Notes under the pieces: generated by a model
The model's database searches: none
Seen by the model: only the letters and a program-made list of their open reading frames with translations
What the model was told of the DNA's origin: nothing
Position numbers and translations under genes: made by a program
Assembly: GCF_944327115.1 (NCBI RefSeq)
Contig: NZ_CALVGS010000100.1
Span: 1-38,848 of the forward strand
Direction: 5' to 3'
DNA length: 38,848 nt
Source: an uncultured Traorella sp.
GTDB lineage: Bacteria; Bacillota_I; Bacilli_A; Erysipelotrichales; Erysipelotrichaceae
In this document: piece after piece, positions 32,185 through 38,848 of the stretch
Layout of the letters: each line of letters begins with the position of its first letter
Numbering within the stretch: position 1 is the stretch's first letter

Positions 32185-33020
32185 AAAAGTTTGCGAGAAT
32201 GGCCTATCCATACGCAATCTGGGCAATCGTCATGATCGTTTTGCCAATGCTGATGATCTTGTTTTATGCTTTCAGCACACAAGGCAATGATGTCGTTCAG
32301 GTGCGTTTGACGCTGGATAATTTCATCTATTTTCTAACAGAGCCGGTACTTTTGAAGGTATTGGCAACTTCGTTTAAGATTGCTTTGATCACAACGGTGA
32401 TCTGTGTTTTGATCGGCTATCCGGCAGCTTATTTCATGGCGAAGCTGGGTAATAAGTATCAGAATTTAATGATGCTGCTGATTACTCTTCCGACATGGAT
32501 CAATATGCTGGTTCGAACCTATGCGTGGTTAGGAATGCTTCAAAGCGGAGGCTTGTTTGATACGGTTTTAGGATATTTGGGTATTGGACCTAAACAGATG
32601 ATCGGTACGGAAGGTGCGGTGATCTTTGTCATGGTCTATAACTTTCTGCCTTTTATGATCCTGCAGATCTATTCACAGCTGATCAAGATGGATACAAGCT
32701 ATCTGGAGGCGGCTGCCGATCTGGGAGCCGATCGGGTCCAATCTTTCTGGCGAGTGACTTTTCCGCTTTCGCTTCCGGGAGTGATCAGTGGTATTACTTT
32801 GGTATTCCTGCCGGCTGCTTCTACGTTTCAGATCTCACAGTTGATCGGACAGGGAAGCGTGCAGCTGATCGGTAATGTGATTGAAAACTACTTCCTGACA
32901 ACAGGTGACTGGAATAAAGGAAGTGCCATTTCGCTGATCATGGCGGTTATCATTATCATCAGTATGTATCTGACAAAGAAGGCCGATAAGGAATCGGCAG
33001 GAAAAAGGAGGGCAGTATGA
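32181..33020 (+). CDS. potB: Polyamine ABC transporter permease PotB
   Basis: A 279-residue inner-membrane permease with about six helices. The EAA loop that contacts PotA is [26 protein letters not shown] at about residues 175-200, in the standard place. The N-terminus [25 protein letters not shown] matches PotB proteins. It overlaps potA and potC by ATGA on both sides, so the three are translated together. It would form the membrane channel with PotC. Confidence 0.96.
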   Translation: MKKFARMAYPYAIWAIVMIVLPMLMILFYAFSTQGNDVVQVRLTLDNFIYFLTEPVLLKVLATSFKIALITTVICVLIGYPAAYFMAKLGNKYQNLMMLLITLPTWINMLVRTYAWLGMLQSGGLFDTVLGYLGIGPKQMIGTEGAVIFVMVYNFLPFMILQIYSQLIKMDTSYLEAAADLGADRVQSFWRVTFPLSLPGVISGITLVFLPAASTFQISQLIGQGSVQLIGNVIENYFLTTGDWNKGSAISLIMAVIIIISMYLTKKADKESAGKRRAV

Positions 33021-33799
33021 AAAAAATATTTTCAAAATTCTATTTAGCTCTCATTCTGATATTCTTCTATCTGCCTATTTTATATACGATTATTTTTTCT
33101 TTCAATGATTCCCGTTCCCTGACCGTATTCAAGGGTTTCTCATTGCAATGGTATGAGCGGATGTTCAATGATCGCAATATGATGCAGGCGATCTGGTACA
33201 CCTTTGTCATTGCTATTCTGGCAACGATCATTTCAACGATCGTAGGAACGATTGCTTCGATCGGTCTTTCTAAATCAAGAAAGGCATTGCAGCTGGCAAT
33301 CGAACAGGTTAATAATCTTTCGGTCATGAATCCGGAAATCGTGACGGCCATCGGTCTGTTAATGCTGTTTTCAAGCTTTAGGGTCATTGAAAAGGGATTT
33401 CTTACGCTTTTGCTGGCACATATCGCATTCTGTATCCCCTATGTCATGCTTTCGGTATCGCCTAAGCTGAGATCTCTTGATCCCAATCTTGCGGAAGCGG
33501 CCCTTGATCTGGGGGCGACTCCTTGGCAGGCGCTTACAAAGGTTATCGTGCCGCAAATACTTCCGGGTATCGTATCAGGTGCATTGATTGCTTTTACGAT
33601 GTCCATTGATGATTTTGTGATCAGTTATTTTGTCACCGGAAACGGTGTCAGCAATATTTCGATTCTTGTCTATTCGATGTCGAAAAGAATCAATCCATCG
33701 ATCAATGCTGTCAGTACGCTGGTAATCATCATCATTACGGTTGTTCTGATACTCGTCAATATTGTTCCAATGCTAAGAAAGAAAAAGGAGGTTGCATGA
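33017..33799 (+). CDS. potC: Polyamine ABC transporter permease PotC
   Basis: A 260-residue permease with six predicted helices and the EAA loop LAEAALDLGATPWQAL at about 156-171. The second half, ALIAFTMSIDDFVISYFVTG, carries the conserved IDDFVISYF segment of PotC. Ribosome site GGAGGGCAGT lies in the end of potB. Coupled by ATGA overlaps to potB and potD. Confidence 0.96.
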   Translation: MKKIFSKFYLALILIFFYLPILYTIIFSFNDSRSLTVFKGFSLQWYERMFNDRNMMQAIWYTFVIAILATIISTIVGTIASIGLSKSRKALQLAIEQVNNLSVMNPEIVTAIGLLMLFSSFRVIEKGFLTLLLAHIAFCIPYVMLSVSPKLRSLDPNLAEAALDLGATPWQALTKVIVPQILPGIVSGALIAFTMSIDDFVISYFVTGNGVSNISILVYSMSKRINPSINAVSTLVIIIITVVLILVNIVPMLRKKKEVA

Positions 33800-34866
33800 A
33801 CATGAAAAAGTTATTTACTGTAATTGGTGCGCTGTCACTACTCGTGTTGAGCGGCTGCTCAAACACTCCTTCAAATTCTGATAGTGAATATCAGGGGCAG
33901 ACGTTGAAGGTATTTAACTGGGGAGAATATATCGAACCAAGCGTTATTTCAGATTTTGAGGATCAATTTGGGGTAACGGTCGTCTATGAAACATTCTTAT
34001 CCAATGAAGCAATGTACACGAAGGTTCAGACAGGGGAAACATATGATGTCATTGTTCCAAGTGATTACATGATCGAAAGAATGATTCAGGAGGATATGCT
34101 TCAGGAATTGGATCTGACAAAGATCCCGAATATCGAAAATCTTGCCGAGGGTGTAAAAAATCTGCCATATGATCCTGATAATACGTATTCTGTTCCTTAT
34201 TTCTGGGGAAGCGTCGGTATCGTTTATAATAAAAATAATGTAGACATCAATGATTTGGAAAATGAAGGCTGGGCTATTTTCCAAGATACAGATTATGCCG
34301 GCAGGATCTATATGTATGATTCTGAGCGTGACTCCTTCATGATTGCTTTCAAATCTTTAGGATATTCAATGAATACGAGTGATGAAAATGAAATTCAGGA
34401 TGCTTATGACTGGCTGGTTCAGATCAATGATACGATGTCACCTGCTTATGTAACGGATGAAGTTATCGATGCAATGTCATCCGGTCAGAAGGATCTGGCA
34501 GTAGTTTATTCAGGTGATGCAGTAACGATCCTTATGGAAAATGAAGAAATGGCTTACTATTGTCCAACAGAGGGAACAAATCTTTGGAGCGATGCGATGG
34601 TAATTCCTAAGAATGCTCAAAATCCTGATCTGGCTCATGAATTTATTAACTTTATCCTGAGTTATGACGCTTCTTATGCAAATTCTGAATATGCAGGCTA
34701 TGCATCAAGCAATGCTGAAGTGCTGGAGGAATTAAGCGAAGGAGAATTTGCAGGAAATGATGCTTATATTCCAAGAAGCAATTATGATAAAGATGAGGTC
34801 TTTGTTTACAACAAGGAATTGACTGCTAAGCTGTCAGAGCTTTGGGTAAAAGTAAAAGCTCACTAA
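33796..34866 (+). CDS. potD: Polyamine-binding lipoprotein PotD
   Basis: A 356-residue substrate-binding lipoprotein that captures spermidine or putrescine outside the membrane and delivers it to PotBC. The signal peptide ends in the lipobox LSGC (Cys21). VFNWGEYIEPSVISDFE and PYFWGSVGIVYNK are typical binding-fold segments with the aromatic residues that stack on polyamines. Two starts are possible: ATG 33796 (ATGA overlap with potC, AGGAGG four bases away) and ATG 33802 (10 bases away); the true one is uncertain but changes only two residues. The operon ends at a strong terminator. Confidence 0.95.
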   Translation: MNMKKLFTVIGALSLLVLSGCSNTPSNSDSEYQGQTLKVFNWGEYIEPSVISDFEDQFGVTVVYETFLSNEAMYTKVQTGETYDVIVPSDYMIERMIQEDMLQELDLTKIPNIENLAEGVKNLPYDPDNTYSVPYFWGSVGIVYNKNNVDINDLENEGWAIFQDTDYAGRIYMYDSERDSFMIAFKSLGYSMNTSDENEIQDAYDWLVQINDTMSPAYVTDEVIDAMSSGQKDLAVVYSGDAVTILMENEEMAYYCPTEGTNLWSDAMVIPKNAQNPDLAHEFINFILSYDASYANSEYAGYASSNAEVLEELSEGEFAGNDAYIPRSNYDKDEVFVYNKELTAKLSELWVKVKAH

Positions 34867-34870
34867 TATT

Positions 34871-34899
34871 AAAAGAAGATGATCGCGTCATCTTCTTTT
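34871..34899. terminator. Bidirectional terminator between potD and trpA
   Basis: AAAAGAAGATGA pairs with TCATCTTCTTTT around TCGCG, followed by T on the + strand; on the - strand the tract is TTTTAATATT. The trpA stop codon (34888-34890) lies in the stem. Confidence 0.85.
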
Positions 34900-35622
34900 T
34901 TTTAGGTATTGAAGCATGTCTTGGAGATTGCTGATCTGTTTATATGATGCGGAGCCATATTTTTCGAGCAGTTCAATGATCAATGTATCAATCATGATTC
35001 CATCAAAGGAACCGGTTTGAGGGATATCCCTGATCGAATCTGATTGCAGGACACATGGAAGCGTACTGTTTTGATGGACCATAGCGGCTATTTTTTCAGC
35101 ATCGATCGTAGAAGGCGTATATACAAAGCCATCAGCATCTTTTATAATGGCTTGAATGCGTGAAGCGGGGGCATTGACGATCATTGATATGAGATCAATG
35201 CCATATTTTCGGCATAGCGGTTGAAATTCTTCTTTTTCTTCATAAGGTATGTCAGAAAGAATGAGACCGTTTATATCAATTTCTTTACAGGCAGCCAGAA
35301 AGCTTTCAATACCGTAATTAAAAACGATATTTGCATAGGTCTTGAAAATAAGAGGAATTTTGATTTCAACACGCAGCTTTCGTACAAATTCAATGATCTG
35401 ATCAACACTAAGCTTATTTTTTAAAGCACGAAGATATGACTGTTGGATCATGTATCCTTCTGCCGTAGGATCGGCAAAGGGAATGCCTAATATGATGATA
35501 TCAGCACCATGGGATATAACTGCTTCGATCATTTTCCTTGTTGTTTCCAGATCGGGGTCACCACAGGTAATAAAAACGATCATAGCTTTTTTATCATTGA
35601 AAACTTCACCGAGCTTATTCAT
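34888..35622 (-). CDS. trpA: Tryptophan synthase alpha subunit, predicted catalytically dead
   Basis: A 244-residue TIM-barrel protein clearly of the TrpA family ([46 protein letters not shown]). Normal TrpA cleaves indole-3-glycerol phosphate to indole. Here the two catalytic acids are gone: the residue equal to Glu49 is Ile44, and that equal to Asp60 is Glu55. The GVTG loop is replaced by STID, and the phosphate-binding GSA is DTL ([11 protein letters not shown]). Asp51, equal to the Asp56 that salt-bridges to TrpB, is kept. It overlaps trpB by 8 bases (ATGAATAA), with AAAGGAGAG upstream. It probably activates TrpB but cannot make indole. Confidence 0.88.
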   Translation of the reverse strand: MNKLGEVFNDKKAMIVFITCGDPDLETTRKMIEAVISHGADIIILGIPFADPTAEGYMIQQSYLRALKNKLSVDQIIEFVRKLRVEIKIPLIFKTYANIVFNYGIESFLAACKEIDINGLILSDIPYEEKEEFQPLCRKYGIDLISMIVNAPASRIQAIIKDADGFVYTPSTIDAEKIAAMVHQNSTLPCVLQSDSIRDIPQTGSFDGIMIDTLIIELLEKYGSASYKQISNLQDMLQYLKKRR

Positions 35623-36805
35623 AAATCATCTCTCCTTTATAACGGGCAATTGCGGCACAATCTTTATCACCTCTGCCGGATATCGTGACAACGACAATCT
35701 TGTCCTTAGACATCTTAGGAACGATTTTTAAGGCATAAGCTACGGCATGAGCAGATTCGATAGCGGGGATGATACCTTCTGTTTTTGCCAGATATTCAAA
35801 GGCATTGACAGCTTCATCATCTGTAATGGCAACATATTCACCACGATGGATATCATGGAGATAAGCATGTTCAGGTCCGACTCCCGGATAATCAAGTCCC
35901 GCAGAAATGGAATAGACAGGAGCGATCTGACCGTATTGATCCTGACAAAAATAGGATTTCATCCCATGGAAGATACCTAATTTTCCACAAGAAAGAGTTG
36001 CGGCTGTTTCAAAGGTATCAATACCTCTGCCGGCAGCCTCACAGCCAATGAGCCGTACATTTTTATCATTGATAAAATGATAAAAGCTGCCTATCGCATT
36101 GGAACCGCCGCCTACACAGGCGATAACGGCATCGGGAAGCCTTCCTTCTTTTTCAAGCAGCTGTTTTTTGATTTCTTTGGAAATCACCGCCTGAAAATCA
36201 CGTACGATCGTCGGGAAAGGATGAGGACCCATCACGGAGCCAAGACAATAGTGAGCTGTTTCAAGATGAGCGCTCCATTCACGCATGGCTGCAGAAACGG
36301 CATCCTTCAGAGTGGCCGTACCGCTTGTTACTGGTACTACTTGGGCACCTAAAAGCTTCATGCGATAGACATTAAGTGCCTGTCGCTTCGTATCTTCTTC
36401 ACCCATAAAAACAATGCATTTCATTCCCATCAAGGCCGCAGCAGTTGCAGTCGCAACACCATGCTGACCGGCACCTGTTTCGGCAATCAGACAGCTTTTA
36501 CCCATCTTTTTAGCTAATAAAGCCTGACCAAGTACATTGTTGATCTTATGAGCTCCGGTATGATTTAGATCTTCTCGTTTAAGATAAACCTTGGCACCAT
36601 TTAAATCTTGGGTCATTTTTTTCGCAAAATACAGCCTTGAAGGTCTTCCTGCATATTCATTCAATAATTCATTTAGTTCTTGGATGAAAGCAGGATCATT
36701 TTTAAAATGATCATAAGCTTTTTCAAGCTCAATGAGGGCATTCATCAATGTTTCAGGAACATACTGTCCGCCATGAATGCCGAAACGTCCATTTACATTT
36801 GTCAT
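35615..36805 (-). CDS. trpB: Tryptophan synthase beta subunit
   Basis: A 396-residue PLP enzyme that joins indole and L-serine to tryptophan. Lys87 (HTGAHKINN) is the PLP lysine, Glu109 (AETGAGQHG) the catalytic acid, GGGSNAIG the phosphate cup, and SGRGDKD the C-terminal serine motif. Lys167, partner of the alpha-subunit Asp, is present ([10 protein letters not shown]). All positions match the Salmonella numbering, so this is a standard TrpB1. AAAGGATG precedes the ATG at 36805. It is the first gene after a tryptophan T-box leader and is followed at once by trpA. No other trp biosynthesis gene is in the window. Confidence 0.97.
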   Translation of the reverse strand: MTNVNGRFGIHGGQYVPETLMNALIELEKAYDHFKNDPAFIQELNELLNEYAGRPSRLYFAKKMTQDLNGAKVYLKREDLNHTGAHKINNVLGQALLAKKMGKSCLIAETGAGQHGVATATAAALMGMKCIVFMGEEDTKRQALNVYRMKLLGAQVVPVTSGTATLKDAVSAAMREWSAHLETAHYCLGSVMGPHPFPTIVRDFQAVISKEIKKQLLEKEGRLPDAVIACVGGGSNAIGSFYHFINDKNVRLIGCEAAGRGIDTFETAATLSCGKLGIFHGMKSYFCQDQYGQIAPVYSISAGLDYPGVGPEHAYLHDIHRGEYVAITDDEAVNAFEYLAKTEGIIPAIESAHAVAYALKIVPKMSKDKIVVVTISGRGDKDCAAIARYKGEMIYE

Positions 36806-36861
36806 CTTCTACATCCTTTCTAAGACATTTGTCTTTTTATACGACTTATGTCAAAGAATAT

Positions 36862-36898
36862 AAAAAGTCCCTGACAGAAATCGTAATCTGTCAAGGAC
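36862..36898 (-). terminator. T-box terminator hairpin of the trpBA leader
   Basis: On the - strand GTCCTTGACAGA pairs with TCTGTCAGGGAC, then TTTTT. Its ascending arm contains the CGTCCTT that would pair with the T-box sequence in the antiterminator, the usual switch. Confidence 0.9.
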
Positions 36899-37146
36899 GA
36901 ATAATTACTATCCGCGGTGCCACCTTGAATTCATAGGAAAACCTATGCGCTTAGCAGGATACCATCATATCCCCGGCAACTGACGCATGCCAACGCGTTG
37001 CAGAATACTCTGTGTAAAAACACATTTGACTGCACCCTCCGCGGTCCATTTGACAACTTGTTTCTAACCTGATTCGCAGCATCGCAGGCTCTCTGTATAG
37101 GCATCATTGCCGTTATCTCCGCTTCAACGGTTTATATATCTGATTT
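36862..37146 (-). promoter_or_regulatory. Tryptophan T-box riboswitch leader
   Basis: The T-box sequence AAGGTGGCACCGCGG lies at 36912-36926. Its UGGC would pair with the GCCA end of uncharged tRNA-Trp, whose discriminator is G. Stem I is recognisable, with the AGAGAGCC element, and the specifier codon UGG (tryptophan) followed by A is at 37046-37048. A terminator hairpin stands before trpB. Uncharged tRNA-Trp should switch on trpB-trpA. Confidence 0.95.
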
Positions 37147-37152
37147 AGGCGT

Positions 37153-37181
37153 ATTGTACCACTATAATAAATATTAATCAA
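37153..37181 (-). promoter_or_regulatory. Promoter of the trpBA operon
   Basis: On the - strand TTGATT (37176-37181) and TACAAT (37153-37158) are spaced by 17 bases, with TGG before the -10. Transcription would start near 37146. Confidence 0.8.
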
Positions 37182-37219
37182 GAGAATGTATAAAAGATTT
37201 TTTTTGAACCCTTTCATTA

Positions 37220-37532
37220 TCATGATCTGCTTTTATATAGATCCATTTCAGCCTTGTACCGAATATCATCAAATTTCATGCTTATGCTTTTGAATATATA
37301 AAAGGTTTCGATGTATTTTATTGAATTGTCATAATCTGATCATGCAAACTGAATACCATCAGCTGATATTTCATAATCGTTTCATAGAGAAGATAAGGGA
37401 ATAAGGTTATTGAACCATTTCACAGGATGAAAGATGCCAACATAAAGTCTTGATCCGTCCTTATCGTCTTTCATGACCTGTGAATCTGTCGGATAAATCT
37501 ATGTATTCTTTAATGACTGTATAAAATTTCAT
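37220..37532 (-). pseudogene. Decayed ToxN/AbiQ-like type III toxin gene
   Basis: No intact frame, but a ruined gene can be read. An ATG at 37532, with AAGGA eight bases upstream, starts MKFYTVIKEYIDLSDRF, like the first residues of ToxN and AbiQ RNases. A frameshift near 37470 leads into KDDKDGSRLYVGIFHPV and then NNLIPLSS, which match the family's R-x-YVG and PL(S/T)S motifs. The spacing between YID and YVG (26 residues) is nearly that of AbiQ. After two in-frame stops, FDDIRYKAEMDLYKSRS resembles the family's C-terminal helix. About 104 codons remain of about 170-180. A terminator stands just upstream, as in type III systems. The family call is by eye and moderate. Confidence 0.45.
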
Positions 37533-37553
37533 AATATTTTTCCTTAAACATAA

Positions 37554-37585
37554 TAAAAAAACACAAATCAATATGAATCTGTGTT
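37554..37585 (-). terminator. Terminator upstream of the decayed toxin gene
   Basis: On the - strand AACACAGATT pairs with GATTTGTGTT around CATATT, followed by seven T. It lies 22 bases before the toxin start, where type III systems place the terminator that separates antitoxin RNA from toxin. Confidence 0.8.
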
Positions 37586-37701
37586 CTTTGCAGTTAAGCC
37601 GCTCCATATACCGTTATAGTCACTAAGTATGTATGGACAGTATCACTTTTGTTACTCAGCAGGTCATCGTGATACTATCTAATGTCATTATATCAAATTA
37701 T
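37586..37701 (-). other. Non-coding stretch with promoter and hairpin, possible antitoxin RNA remnant
   Basis: An extended -10 TGATATAAT on the - strand at 37688-37696 follows the end of the membrane protein gene. The transcript would hold GATAGTATCAC pairing over 11 bases with GTGATACTGTC, and end at the terminator at 37554-37585. This is the layout of a type III antitoxin, but no clear tandem repeat is seen. It also contains the conserved element found again at 38775. Confidence 0.35.
37657..37679 (-). repeat. Conserved 23-bp element, copy A
   Basis: On the - strand TAGTATCACGATGACCTGCT is followed by GAG. It matches copy B at 21 of 23 positions. In one frame it reads SITMTC and then a stop. 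Confidence 0.7.
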
Positions 37702-38553
37702 TTATTCTAAGAGATTATTCAAATAAAGCAATATTTTTTCTTTGTCATTTTGATCTATTTGAGGGTTGCTGGAATGCTCTGAAGTAAAGGAATCTGTATA
37801 TAGATAAATTTTATAAAATTGATTCTCGTAAGAGAAGTGAATACGATAATATGGCTTATAAGTTTCTTTTGGACTATCAGGGATTTTATACTGATATACT
37901 TGTAATTGCATTCCTTTTACTTTCCATTCCTCTTTTGTCATAGGTTCTTCTTCTTTTTTGAGCGTAATAAGCTCTTTAAGAATATTTCTTTTGGAGAAAA
38001 TATCATCTGATGAAATATATATATAAGCTCCGAATTGATCATCATCAATATATACTGCTGTATCAAGACAAGATATGATATCCGAAGCAGAGTTGGTAAG
38101 TGAATCATGTTTTTCTATGGTACATCTTCCATTATCAAAACGTAAAGGATACTTTGCCTGTATGTTTTCCGTATCAACATTAACGCTTACGATGTTTGTA
38201 TAATCAAAGAATATCCAGGTAAAGAGGAAAATGAAAATTGTTAATAATACATTTGTTTTCTTTTTATGAGCAGTTTTAATAAATGATGCGATGATCACAG
38301 CAATCATTACAAATAAACTGTAATAAAAGTAAAAAGGATTCAAATAATGATTTTCGTAACCCTCTACAAGAGATCCCAAAATCATAAAAATACTTAGTAT
38401 AGGTAAAATCCATCCAAATATTTTCCTATTTTTTATGCACAGTCTTGCTTGAAAAACAGCTAATATAATGACTGGCAAGATTGCGATACATATAATTACA
38501 AAAAGTATGAAAAATCGAAGAAAATAATTATTTATTCCAAGCATATCAAACAT
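37702..38553 (-). CDS. Membrane protein of unknown function with extracellular domain
   Basis: A 283-residue protein not recognised. Four hydrophobic helices are predicted (about 10-35, 44-62, 74-93 and 101-120), followed by a soluble C-terminal domain of about 155 residues rich in Asp, Tyr and Lys that begins near VNVDTENIQAKYPLRF. The ATG at 38553 is preferred because AAAAGGGGGAG precedes it; a TTG 18 bases upstream would include that site. Codon use is more AT-rich than in the main operons, suggesting accessory DNA. It is bracketed by two copies of a short conserved element, and traces of a similar C-terminus lie at the window edge, so it may be one member of a paralogue array. Confidence 0.7.
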   Translation of the reverse strand: MFDMLGINNYFLRFFILFVIICIAILPVIILAVFQARLCIKNRKIFGWILPILSIFMILGSLVEGYENHYLNPFYFYYSLFVMIAVIIASFIKTAHKKKTNVLLTIFIFLFTWIFFDYTNIVSVNVDTENIQAKYPLRFDNGRCTIEKHDSLTNSASDIISCLDTAVYIDDDQFGAYIYISSDDIFSKRNILKELITLKKEEEPMTKEEWKVKGMQLQVYQYKIPDSPKETYKPYYRIHFSYENQFYKIYLYTDSFTSEHSSNPQIDQNDKEKILLYLNNLLE

Positions 38554-38848
38554 ATTGCTCCCCCTTTTCAATCAGATTAGCCATTCATATATACATAACC
38601 ACATGCGGGTATTAAAGCTGTTTTGTCACCGTTTGTACTTTCAGAATAAGAGATACTTTTTGATATCTAAACAATATTCTGCGATGATGTCATGCTCCTT
38701 TGAAGCTATTGTGTACCCTTTATCAAATTTTAAAATTCAGATTATAATAGATAAAAAATATAGATACTTTCTTTGCTCAGCAGGACATAGTGATACTACA
38801 AATTATTCTGAATCTTTTCATTAATGCAGTCTTATCTTTTATTCTGTA
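38554..38848. other. AT-rich intergenic stretch at the window end
   Basis: No intact gene is supported. On the - strand a short open stretch (DKGYTIASKEHDIIAEYC...) at about 38650-38725 looks protein-like but has no start and ends in TGA; it may be a gene remnant. A -10-like TATTATAAT is near 38740. The conserved element copy B is at 38775-38797. An ORF on the + strand here has no ribosome site and no recognisable content. Confidence 0.5.
38775..38797 (-). repeat. Conserved 23-bp element, copy B
   Basis: On the - strand TAGTATCACTATGTCCTGCT is followed by GAG, identical to copy A except at two positions. In the corresponding frame it reads SITMSC and then a stop; that frame is open to the window edge. 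Confidence 0.7.

Noticed and set aside
34888-35622. trpA as a simple pseudogene
   Set aside because: Full-length frame, strong ribosome site, 8-base coupling to trpB and a conserved subunit contact all point to a maintained protein.
35450-36352. Several + strand open frames opposite trpB and trpA
   Set aside because: No ribosome sites or recognisable domains; they are mirror frames of the - strand genes.
38555-38824. 89-residue + strand open frame at the window end
   Set aside because: No ribosome site, AT-rich by-chance composition, and it runs over the conserved element on the other strand.
1-38848. CRISPR arrays, prophage, insertion sequences or rRNA genes
   Set aside because: No regularly spaced repeats, transposase or phage genes, terminal inverted repeats or rRNA sequence were seen.

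Overview
The window reads as a chromosomal segment of a low-GC Firmicute, most likely of the class Erysipelotrichia. This is an inference from gene order, from protein character, and from a division/cell-wall cluster that runs straight into the pyrH-frr-uppS-cdsA-dxr-rseP block. No rRNA, CRISPR array, phage or insertion sequence was seen. Most genes lie on the + strand, in tightly packed operons with ATGA overlaps, separated by clear intrinsic terminators.

Region 1 (1-2905) holds yceD-rpmF, then murT-gatD (lipid II amidation). Region 2 (2940-14066) is a division and wall cluster: mraZ-rsmH-ftsL-pbpB, a duplicated-domain lipoprotein cassette, a SpoVD-like PBP, murE-mraY-murD and a YczE-like membrane protein. 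MraZ boxes with exact 10-bp spacing overlap the mraZ promoter and ribosome site. murG, murC, ftsW, ftsQ, ftsA and ftsZ are not here. Region 3 (14070-19124) is pyrH-frr-uppS-cdsA-dxr-rseP. Region 4 (19129-23120) has NAD(P)HX repair, an LCP-family protein and a D,D-carboxypeptidase.

Region 5 (23092-26601) looks like an aldehyde/redox stress module. A MerR regulator of AdhR/NmlR type, with a small membrane protein, is divergent from a flavodoxin-ferredoxin protein, a YqhD-like alcohol dehydrogenase and a flavodoxin-fold lipoprotein. Region 6 (26640-29925) has tRNA-Thr(GGU), a YbaK deacylase, a PPC-domain protein, thioredoxin and an ABC-F ATPase. Region 7 (29942-34899) is a polyamine uptake operon, XRE-cupin regulator plus potABCD, with GTTTA/TAAAC operators around its promoter. 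Its PotA carries a duplicated extracellular-looking domain inside the TOBE domain.

Region 8 (34888-37181, - strand) is trpB-trpA behind a tryptophan T-box. TrpB is intact, but TrpA has lost both catalytic acids and its phosphate-binding motif while keeping the inter-subunit contact. This suggests an indole-salvage tryptophan synthase with a pseudoenzyme alpha subunit. Region 9 (37220-38848) is AT-rich accessory DNA: a decayed ToxN/AbiQ-like toxin gene, a membrane protein of unknown function and two copies of a short conserved element.

The strongest leads are the pseudoenzyme TrpA, the PotA insertion, three genes whose -10 box lies exactly 7 nt before the start codon (predicted leaderless mRNAs), and the toxin remnant with its duplicated element.
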